Of a stretch of DNA of 6,631 nt, positions 1 through 5,962 are shown in pieces. A program made the translations under genes and the position numbers. This DNA comes from Novosphingobium sp. Lineage in GTDB: Bacteria; Pseudomonadota; Alphaproteobacteria; Sphingomonadales; Sphingomonadaceae. The notes below the pieces were generated by a model. The model ran no database searches. It saw only the letters and a program-made list of their open reading frames with translations, and was not told the DNA's origin. Position 1 is the first letter of the stretch, and the number at the start of each line of letters is the position of its first letter. The stretch lies in NCBI GenBank assembly GCA_030830245.1, contig JAURNJ010000044.1, positions 1-6,631 on the forward strand, in the 5' to 3' direction.

Positions 1-2
1 TC

Positions 3-722
3 AACGGGGCGAAGATGTGGACCACCGACGCCATGCACGCGGACTGGATGGAACTGCTGATCCGCACCGACCCGCAGAGCCAGCGTCATAAAGGCCTCAC
101 CTGGCTCGCTTTCGACATGAAATCACCGGGCGTCGACATCAAGCCGATCCGCACCATGCTGCTCGATGCCCATGTAAATACTGTGTTTTTCGACGAAGTT
201 CGGGTGCCTTTGAGCGCCGTGGTCGGCGACCTGCATCAGGGCTGGTCGACCGCCATGGCGACGCTTTCCTTCGCGCGTGGCCTGGGCTTCATCGCCGATC
301 AGCTGGAACTGTTCGAGAAGGTCGGTCGCGCCATCGAACTGGCAGGCAAGGTCCATGACGCCGAAGGACGCCCGGCCATCGAGGATGCCGAAATCGCGCG
401 CAAGCTAGCCGCGATCAAGGCCGAGACCATGGCAATCCGGGCGATGACCCTGGCGGACATCGCCGAAACAGACCGCACCGGCATGCCCGGCCCCAAGGGA
501 TCGATGATGAAGCTGAAGGTCACGGCCACCCACAAGGCACTGACCAAGCTGGTGAGCGAGATCCTGGGCTGGAGCTTCTTCGAATTCGACGGCAATCGCG
601 ATACCTATCCCTGGACCCACGATTTCCTGTGGTCCTGGGTATTCACCATCGCGGGAGGATCGAGCGAAATCCAACGCGAGATCACCGCCGACCGCGTGCT
701 CGAACTGCCGCGCTCGCGCTGA
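3..722 (+). CDS. Acyl-CoA dehydrogenase family protein, C-terminal part (5' end outside window)
   Basis: This is a flavin-dependent acyl-CoA dehydrogenase, a cytoplasmic enzyme class that puts an alpha,beta double bond into acyl-CoA thioesters. The frame is open from the window edge. The first complete codons read NGAKMWTT, the usual middle beta-domain motif, so the ATG at 15 is internal and roughly 150 residues are missing if the protein has the family's usual 380-400. Seen in order (numbering from the ATG at 15): beta-domain with VFFDEVRVP near 57-65, the helical domain, and the C-terminal signature TIAGGSSEIQR at 211-221 followed by ITADRVLELPR. At the two usual catalytic-base sites I read Ala87 (in LSFARG, where ER is common) and Gly214 (where medium-chain enzymes have Glu). 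It may therefore be a non-catalytic subunit of a heteromeric enzyme, or use another base. The stop lies 13 bases before the acyl-CoA synthetase, so the two are probably co-transcribed. The family call is firm; the substrate is unknown. Confidence 0.93.
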   Translation, partial: NGAKMWTTDAMHADWMELLIRTDPQSQRHKGLTWLAFDMKSPGVDIKPIRTMLLDAHVNTVFFDEVRVPLSAVVGDLHQGWSTAMATLSFARGLGFIADQLELFEKVGRAIELAGKVHDAEGRPAIEDAEIARKLAAIKAETMAIRAMTLADIAETDRTGMPGPKGSMMKLKVTATHKALTKLVSEILGWSFFEFDGNRDTYPWTHDFLWSWVFTIAGGSSEIQREITADRVLELPRSR

Positions 723-735
723 TAGAGGAACTGCC

Positions 736-2385
736 ATGGAATGGATCAGCAAGACCGATGTGAGCGGTTTTCAGGTGCGTTGGTGCGACGAACTGGCGCG
801 CCGCTGGTTCGATGAGGGCCATTGGCGCAACGAAACACTCGTTGACGCCGCGCGCGCTCGGATGGCTGAAAACCCCGACGCCCTGTTCCAGATCGAGGGC
901 GATCGCCGCGTCACCCGGCGCGAGGTGTGGGACGCATCATTGCGCCTGGCAGGCTGGTTCTTGTCGCGAGGGCTCAAGCCGGGCGATGTCATCTCCTTCC
1001 AGCTTCCGAACTGGACCGAAACCCCCGTGATCGGGCTTGCGGCGCGGATGTGCGGCCTGGTCATCAACCCGATCCCGCCGATTTACCGCGAGTCCGAGCT
1101 GGAATACATACTCGGCAACTGCGGTTCGAAGGCGATCTTCGTGCCCGGCACCTTCCGCAAGTGCGACCATGCCGCGATGATCGCGGGGCTGCGCAGCAAG
1201 CTTCCGGCCTTGCGCGACGTGATCGTTGTCCGCGATGAGGGCGAGCTTACGTGGGAACATGTAACGAGCGGCGAACCGGCCGACGATGCCAGCCTGCCCA
1301 AGGTCGATCCCGCCTCGGTGCTGATCGCGATGTACACCTCGGGCACCACGGGCAAGCCCAAGGGCGTGCTCCACACCCATCTTTCCTACGGCCACCGCGT
1401 CAGGGCCATGGCGCAGAACTATCCGATTAACGAAAGCGACGTGTCGTTCATGCCCTCGCCCGTCACCCATATTACAGGGGCGATCTGGGCCTTCGACATG
1501 CCATGGATCGCGGGCAACGTTTCGGTGCTGATGGACGTATGGTCGCCCGAGGAAGGCATTGCCTGCATCGAGCAGAACCGCTGCACCGTCACGGGCGGGG
1601 CCACACCGTTCCTCCAGCAGATGCTCGATGTCGCCGAAACCGCGCCCGAGCGGTTGAAAAGCCTGAAACTGTTCTTCTGCGGCGGCACCACGGTTTCGCC
1701 CGAACTCATCATGCGCGCGAACAGGATGATCCCCGGCGCGGTATTCTTCCGCGCCTATGGTTCGACCGAGATGATCACGGCAACATGGGGCATCCAGGAC
1801 CGCGCCGATGCCCGCTACGGCGCTGAGACGGATGGCCATGTGATCTATCCGGTCGAGATGCGGATCGTCGATGCGGTGACAGACGAGCCCGTCGCAGAGG
1901 GAGATGAGGGCGAGATACTGATGCGCGGGCCCGGCCTTTTCGCCGGATACATCGCGCGCGAAGACAACGAAGCGAGCTTCCTGCCCGACGGCTTTTTCCG
2001 CATGGGCGATCTCGGGCGGCAGGTGTTCGGCGACTGGCTGGTGATAACCGGACGCAAGAAGGATATCATCATCCGTTCGGGCGAGAACATCAGCCCCAAG
2101 GAAGTGGAGGATGTGCTTTTCGGGCATCCGGCCATTGCCGAGGTGGCGATTGTCGCCATGCCCAGCGCGGCGACAGGCGAAAAGGGCTGCGCCTTCGTCA
2201 TCCCGCGCGCGGGAGAAAGCATCGATCTGGCCGAGATCGGGCGATTCCTGACCGAGGCGGGCCTTGCGAAGCAGAAGTTTCCCGAGCACCTGGTGATCGT
2301 CGACGACCTGCCCCGCGTTCCCTCGGGCAAGGTGCGCAAGGATGTTCTGCGCGACCAGGCGAAAGCGATTGCCGCGAACGGTTGA
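736..2385 (+). CDS. AMP-forming acyl-CoA synthetase, cyclohexanecarboxylate-CoA-ligase-like
   Basis: This 549-residue ANL-superfamily ligase should activate a carboxylic acid to its acyl-AMP and then to the CoA thioester in the cytoplasm. Full family motifs are present: the phosphate-binding loop YTSGTTGKPKG at about 200-210, the aromatic/acyl pocket stretch SPVTHITGAIW, YGSTE at 341-345, the ATP-ribose aspartate in MGDLGR (Asp425), the hinge GRKKDII beginning at Gly439 with Arg440, RSGENI at 447-452, and the adenylation lysine Lys532 in VPSGKVRKD. The segment PIYRESELEYIL followed by VPGTFRKCD resembles cyclohexanecarboxylate-CoA ligases (AliA type) rather than long-chain FadD; that subgroup is recalled, not searched. 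The start is supported by AGAGGAA at 724-730, five bases before the ATG. It closely follows the acyl-CoA dehydrogenase gene, which suggests one operon for activation and first oxidation. A cyclic, branched or side-chain carboxylate is a reasonable but unproven substrate. It appears intact. Confidence 0.95.
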   Translation: MEWISKTDVSGFQVRWCDELARRWFDEGHWRNETLVDAARARMAENPDALFQIEGDRRVTRREVWDASLRLAGWFLSRGLKPGDVISFQLPNWTETPVIGLAARMCGLVINPIPPIYRESELEYILGNCGSKAIFVPGTFRKCDHAAMIAGLRSKLPALRDVIVVRDEGELTWEHVTSGEPADDASLPKVDPASVLIAMYTSGTTGKPKGVLHTHLSYGHRVRAMAQNYPINESDVSFMPSPVTHITGAIWAFDMPWIAGNVSVLMDVWSPEEGIACIEQNRCTVTGGATPFLQQMLDVAETAPERLKSLKLFFCGGTTVSPELIMRANRMIPGAVFFRAYGSTEMITATWGIQDRADARYGAETDGHVIYPVEMRIVDAVTDEPVAEGDEGEILMRGPGLFAGYIAREDNEASFLPDGFFRMGDLGRQVFGDWLVITGRKKDIIIRSGENISPKEVEDVLFGHPAIAEVAIVAMPSAATGEKGCAFVIPRAGESIDLAEIGRFLTEAGLAKQKFPEHLVIVDDLPRVPSGKVRKDVLRDQAKAIAANG

Positions 2386-2515
2386 TGGGAACGTTGCGCA
2401 ATTGCAACAGGCGAGCGCAATTCTGCCACCCGCCCTAGCCCTGCAATCAAAACAGCTATAGGAATGACTTCGTGAGTGAGGACCGCCGCAAATCTGCGGA
2501 ACATGGGAGACTGTC
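2386..2515 (+). promoter_or_regulatory. Intergenic leader before the TonB-dependent receptor, probable promoter/operator region
   Basis: These 130 bases hold no gene. Near the upstream end two 8-base palindromes overlap, TTGCGCAA (2394-2401) and GCAATTGC (2398-2405), inside an inverted repeat GTTGC-N6-GCAAC (2393-2408). The 8-mer GCGCAATT occurs at 2396-2403 and again at 2415-2422, a 19-base offset. A possible -10 element, CTATAG, is at 2456-2461, but I see no good -35 hexamer at the right distance, which would suit an activator-dependent promoter. There is no U-tract hairpin after the synthetase stop, so read-through from the upstream operon is also possible. Regulatory function is inferred from position and symmetry only. 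Confidence 0.4.
2486..2499 (+). other. Small stem-loop in the receptor mRNA leader, just upstream of the ribosome-binding site
   Basis: CCGCA (2486-2490) pairs perfectly with TGCGG (2495-2499) around a 4-base loop. The hairpin ends five bases before the ribosome-binding site GGGAGA (2505-2510), which itself lies five bases before the receptor ATG. It could protect the 5' end of the transcript or keep the ribosome site open. Five-base GC stems also arise by chance in GC-rich DNA, so the call is tentative. Confidence 0.3.
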
Positions 2516-5041
2516 ATGACAACCACTACTACCGCCCGGCTGCGCCTGCTTGCCGGCACCGCGATCGCTGCGAGCACGGCCTTTGCCGCGCCGGCCTTTG
2601 CCCAGGATGCCGAAGACACTGGCGGCCTGCAGGAAATCATCGTTACCGCGCAAAAGCGCGAACAGAGCCTTCAGGACGTTCCGATCGCGGTCTCGGCCGT
2701 TGCCGGTGAATCTCTGGCGGCCAACCGCGTCACCAACGTCGTCGACCTGTCCGCCCTTGCGCCGGGCGTCACCGTCCGTCCATCGCTCGGTGGTTCGTCG
2801 ATCCCTTCGTTCACGGTTCGCGGTGCGGTCAGCTACGGCGTGGTTCCCGGATCGGACAAGCAGGTCTCGATCTACCTCGACGGCGTTTACCTCTCGACCC
2901 CGCGTGGCGGCATCTTCGACCTGCCAAACGTGGAGCGGATCGAAATGCTGCGCGGTCCGCAGGGCACCCTGTTCGGTCGCAACGCGACGGCGGGCGCGGT
3001 CAGCATCATGACCCAGGATCCGAAGGGTGAAGCCAGCGTGAAGGCGAGCGTCTCGATGGCCAATCATCACGGCTGGCGTTACGAGCTCTCCGCCCACACG
3101 CCTGAAATCGGCCCGTTCAGCGGCTACTTCAGCTATGTGAAGAACAAGTATCGCGGCCACGTCAGGAACGGTGCGCCGGTTACGACGTTCGACCGTGTCA
3201 CCAACGGCCTCAAGTACCAGAAATACGTGAAGACCGCGCCCTGGCTCGGCGGCAAGGATTCGGATTCCTATTTCGCCTCGCTGAAGTTCGAAAGCGGCGA
3301 CTTCAAGGCGGTCTACAAGTATGACCGCAACGATTCATCGCAGACTCCAGACGCAACCGGCCTGATCGCTTACGATTTCACCAAAGGCCTGGGAGCCTTG
3401 CTGGGCGCTTATGACAATAACATCGTCGGCTCTGCTGTTGCTTCCGGGATGCCGCTTGCCAGCAATGGCAAACGCCCCAAGGAGGTCTGGAACTCGTACA
3501 ACGACGAACTCGCCGTGTTCCAGATGGGTCACAACCTGACGATGACCTATCAGGTCAACGACCGGCTTTCGATCAAGAACATCGCCGCCTATCGTTCGTC
3601 CACGGTCGAATCGACCGCATCGCTGCTCGGCATCGATTCGCTGACGATTCCGGCCTCGGCAGCCCCGCTCTACTTTGCCTTCCTGTCGGCCAACCCGTCC
3701 ACGGCTGGCCTGCCAGAAGCGACACGGCAGGCCATCGCCAATGGGGAAGTTGGCAAGCAGTACATGTTCCTGGGGTCGGGGCCTGCCTCGCGCTCAAGGC
3801 AGTGGAGCGATGAACTCCAGATCAACTACGACAGCGATTTCGTCACCGTCACCGTCGGCGGCATGTGGTTCAAGGGCAAGGACCACGTCAACGAACACGG
3901 CCAGCAGAACACGGTCTCGTTCACCTCGCTGCCGGTCGGCAATGCCATTCCTTACCTGCCGGGCATTGGCTATAACGAAGCCCGGTCGATTGCTGGCTAT
4001 GCGCAGGGTGAATTCCACATCACTCCGCAGCTCGATATCGTGCTTGGCGCTCGCTACACCGACGACAAGAAGCTGGCGCAGATCACCTCGCTGACGGCGG
4101 CCACCTGCGCACTGACAATCACGCAGTCGGCGGCGCTCAAGGCCTGCCCGCTCATCACCGGCACGGCCAACTACAAGGATACGAAGTTCAATTACCTGAT
4201 TGGTGCGAACTTCCGTCCGACCGACGACCTGCTGGTCTATGCCAAGTGGTCCACCGCCTATGTGTCGGGCGGCACTTCCGGTCCGTTCCAGTATGTTCCG
4301 GAAACTGCGAAGTCGGCAGAAGCCGGCCTCAAGGCGGACCTGCTCGATCGCCGCCTGCGCGCCAACCTCGCCGTGTTCTGGGCCGAATACAAGGACTACC
4401 AGACCGCGCAGGGCGGCAACACGCTCGGCACTGTGGCGGAATTCCAGGCGCTCGTTCCGGACTCGCGAGTTCGTAACGCGCTGGGCACTTTCGTCTATCC
4501 GCAGGGTGACGTGAAGGCGAAGGGCTTCGAGCTCGAACTCACCGCCGCGCCTGCTGATGGCATCGTCCTGGGCGGCAGCTTGTCCTACACCAAGACGACG
4601 TTCTCGAACGTGCCGGGCCTGCTCAAGGCTGCGCAGAGCCTGCCGGCAACCGCGCCGGATAGCGCCTATCTGCCGACGCTCCGTCCGGAATGGACTGCCA
4701 ACGCCTACGCGCAGTACACCTCGGAACCGATCTGGGGTGACACGGTCTTCACCGCGCGCGTTCAGGGCAACTATCAGTCCGAGATGAAGGCGAGCGCCAA
4801 CGCGAACATCAAGACAGTCTTCGCGGGCTACACCGACGTCGTTCCGGGCTACTGGCTGATCAACGCGCGCGCCGCGCTCGAAAAGCTGGCGATCGGGCCG
4901 TTCGAGGGGACCATTGCTCTGTGGGGCAAGAACCTCTCCGACAACAAGTCGATTTCGTTCCCCTTCAACCAGTCGGGCGGTGCTTCGGCCACCTTCATCG
5001 AGCCGCGCCGCTACGGCATCGACCTGACCATCGAATACTGA
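2516..5041 (+). CDS. TonB-dependent outer-membrane receptor
   Basis: This 841-residue protein is an outer-membrane active transporter energised by TonB-ExbB-ExbD. A signal peptide is clear: an Arg-containing start, a hydrophobic Ala-rich core, and a likely cleavage after AFA at residue 29. A TonB-box-like EIIVTA follows at about 40-45, then the plug, including QDVPIAVSAV, YLDGVY and LRGPQGTLFGRNATAGAV starting at Leu145, and then the barrel with repeated amphipathic strands up to the last strand PRRYGIDLTIEY and a terminal aromatic Tyr. There is no extra N-terminal signalling domain, so it should not drive a FecR/sigma-factor circuit itself. Two cysteines, Cys531 and Cys544, in a predicted outer loop could form a disulfide. 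GGGAGA at 2505-2510 supports the ATG. Related receptors are often annotated for iron complexes, but the position between acyl-CoA synthetase and crotonase genes argues for uptake of the catabolic substrate. Substrate specificity cannot be read from the sequence. Confidence 0.95.
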   Translation: MTTTTTARLRLLAGTAIAASTAFAAPAFAQDAEDTGGLQEIIVTAQKREQSLQDVPIAVSAVAGESLAANRVTNVVDLSALAPGVTVRPSLGGSSIPSFTVRGAVSYGVVPGSDKQVSIYLDGVYLSTPRGGIFDLPNVERIEMLRGPQGTLFGRNATAGAVSIMTQDPKGEASVKASVSMANHHGWRYELSAHTPEIGPFSGYFSYVKNKYRGHVRNGAPVTTFDRVTNGLKYQKYVKTAPWLGGKDSDSYFASLKFESGDFKAVYKYDRNDSSQTPDATGLIAYDFTKGLGALLGAYDNNIVGSAVASGMPLASNGKRPKEVWNSYNDELAVFQMGHNLTMTYQVNDRLSIKNIAAYRSSTVESTASLLGIDSLTIPASAAPLYFAFLSANPSTAGLPEATRQAIANGEVGKQYMFLGSGPASRSRQWSDELQINYDSDFVTVTVGGMWFKGKDHVNEHGQQNTVSFTSLPVGNAIPYLPGIGYNEARSIAGYAQGEFHITPQLDIVLGARYTDDKKLAQITSLTAATCALTITQSAALKACPLITGTANYKDTKFNYLIGANFRPTDDLLVYAKWSTAYVSGGTSGPFQYVPETAKSAEAGLKADLLDRRLRANLAVFWAEYKDYQTAQGGNTLGTVAEFQALVPDSRVRNALGTFVYPQGDVKAKGFELELTAAPADGIVLGGSLSYTKTTFSNVPGLLKAAQSLPATAPDSAYLPTLRPEWTANAYAQYTSEPIWGDTVFTARVQGNYQSEMKASANANIKTVFAGYTDVVPGYWLINARAALEKLAIGPFEGTIALWGKNLSDNKSISFPFNQSGGASATFIEPRRYGIDLTIEY

Positions 5042-5051
5042 TCACCGATTA

Positions 5052-5065
5052 CCCGGAATACCGGG
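5052..5065 (+). other. Small GC hairpin between receptor stop and terminator
   Basis: CCCGG (5052-5056) pairs with CCGGG (5061-5065) around the loop AATA, starting 11 bases after the receptor stop. The second arm can instead pair with CCCGG at 5078-5082, which is part of the 5' arm of the following terminator, so the two structures could compete. It may simply add 3' end protection for the receptor mRNA. The pairing is seen directly; a role is speculative. Confidence 0.35.
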
Positions 5066-5074
5066 AGAGGAGTG

Positions 5075-5108
5075 AGGCCCGGGGCGAAAGCTCCGGGCCT
5101 TTTCTTTT
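5075..5108 (+). terminator. Rho-independent terminator after the receptor gene
   Basis: An 11-base-pair stem, 5075-5085 with 5090-5100 (AGGCCCGGGGC and GCTCCGGGCCT, one G-U pair), is closed by a GAAA tetraloop and followed by TTTTCTTTT (5101-5108). This is a textbook intrinsic terminator on the plus strand. It ends only 15 bases before the ribosome-binding site of the crotonase gene. Confidence 0.9.
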
Positions 5109-5135
5109 GGCGCGGGCTGAAGCAAGGGAGTCCGC

Positions 5136-5954
5136 ATGACCCAACCCTCCCTGCTTACCGACATCGCCGATGGCATCATGACCATCACCTTCAACCGGCC
5201 CGAACGTGGCAATGCCTGGAACCCGGACATCGCCGGCCGTTATTTCGCGGCGCTCGAACAGGCGGCCACTTCACCAGAGGTGCGCGCGATTATCGTCACC
5301 GGTGCGGGCAAGGCCTTCTGTTCCGGCGGTGACGGGGCCAAGCTCGACGAGATAGCCGATAGCGGCGACGTGCGCCCCACCTCCAACCGTCCCTACTGGT
5401 TCCCGCTTCAGGTCGGAAAGCCGGTGATCGGTGCGATCAACGGCGCTGCTGTCGGCGTCGGCCTGCAGATTGCTCTCTATACAGACGTTCGCATTGCCTC
5501 CGACAAGGCACGCTTCTCCACCTTTTTTGCCAAGCTGGGTCTGGTCGCCGAGATGGGCCTTGGCTGGATGCTGCCGCGCCTTATCGGCGCAGCGCGCGCG
5601 GCAGACCTGCTGTTCTCGGCTCGGATGGTGGGCGCAGAGGAAGCGCTGGCAATGGGCATGATCAACCAGATCGTGCCGCATGAAAGCCTGCTCGACGAAG
5701 CGCGTGCCTATGCCACTCGGCTGATCGAAACCAGCTCGCCGTGGTCGATGCGCAAGATGAAGGAACAGCTCTACGCCGACCTGAACAGCACCGTGCAACA
5801 GGCATACGAGCGGGCCGTCAACATGGCGGACGAGTCGGTGCTACGCCCCGACTTCCGGAACGGCCTCAAGGCACTGGCCGAAAAACGAAGCCCCGAGTTC
5901 GAGCCGCTCGATCCGGCCCTCGGCTATATCGATCTCGACCTGCCCAAAGGCTAG
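5136..5954 (+). CDS. Crotonase-fold enoyl-CoA hydratase/isomerase family protein
   Basis: This 272-residue protein has the full crotonase fold and should act on an acyl-CoA in the cytoplasm. Visible features are the N-terminal ITFNRPER strand (about 17-24), the CoA/oxyanion-hole motif AFCSGGD (60-66), the second oxyanion-hole motif INGAAVGVGL (101-110), LPRLIGAARAADLLFSAR (about 146-163) and the C-terminal helical part. At the two glutamate positions of classical hydratase (rat Glu144 and Glu164) I align Gln111 and Phe131. Glu139, in GLVAEMG, falls where isomerases such as PaaG carry a catalytic Asp or Glu. An isomerase or atypical hydratase is therefore more likely than a standard beta-oxidation hydratase. 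AAGGGAG at 5124-5130 supports the start. The gene lies just after the terminator, so it depends on read-through or on a promoter within or before that hairpin. It probably processes a product of the upstream ligase and dehydrogenase. The family is secure; the reaction is not. Confidence 0.94.
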   Translation: MTQPSLLTDIADGIMTITFNRPERGNAWNPDIAGRYFAALEQAATSPEVRAIIVTGAGKAFCSGGDGAKLDEIADSGDVRPTSNRPYWFPLQVGKPVIGAINGAAVGVGLQIALYTDVRIASDKARFSTFFAKLGLVAEMGLGWMLPRLIGAARAADLLFSARMVGAEEALAMGMINQIVPHESLLDEARAYATRLIETSSPWSMRKMKEQLYADLNSTVQQAYERAVNMADESVLRPDFRNGLKALAEKRSPEFEPLDPALGYIDLDLPKG

Positions 5955-5962
5955 TCATCGTC

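Noticed and set aside
15..17. ATG as start codon of the acyl-CoA dehydrogenase
   Set aside because: The upstream in-frame codons read NGAK, part of the conserved NGxKxWTT motif; starting here would remove the N-terminal helical domain and split the beta-domain.
2393..2408. Inverted repeat after the acyl-CoA synthetase gene as a terminator
   Set aside because: The stem is only five base pairs with a 6-base spacer and there is no following T-tract; it looks more like a protein-binding site, if it is anything.
2464..2475. Tiny ATG-ACT-TCG-TGA leader ORF before the receptor
   Set aside because: It is three codons, has no ribosome-binding site and nothing suggests attenuation; it is most likely chance.
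937..2640. 567-codon open frame on the minus strand, longer than the gene opposite it
   Set aside because: It lies antisense to the acyl-CoA synthetase, whose plus-strand frame has every ANL motif in order. Its translation shows no recognisable domain, and long antisense frames are common in GC-rich DNA.
2456..3160. 234-codon minus-strand open frame over the receptor leader and plug
   Set aside because: It has no recognisable motifs and overlaps a clear signal peptide and plug domain on the plus strand; its composition is typical of a shadow frame.
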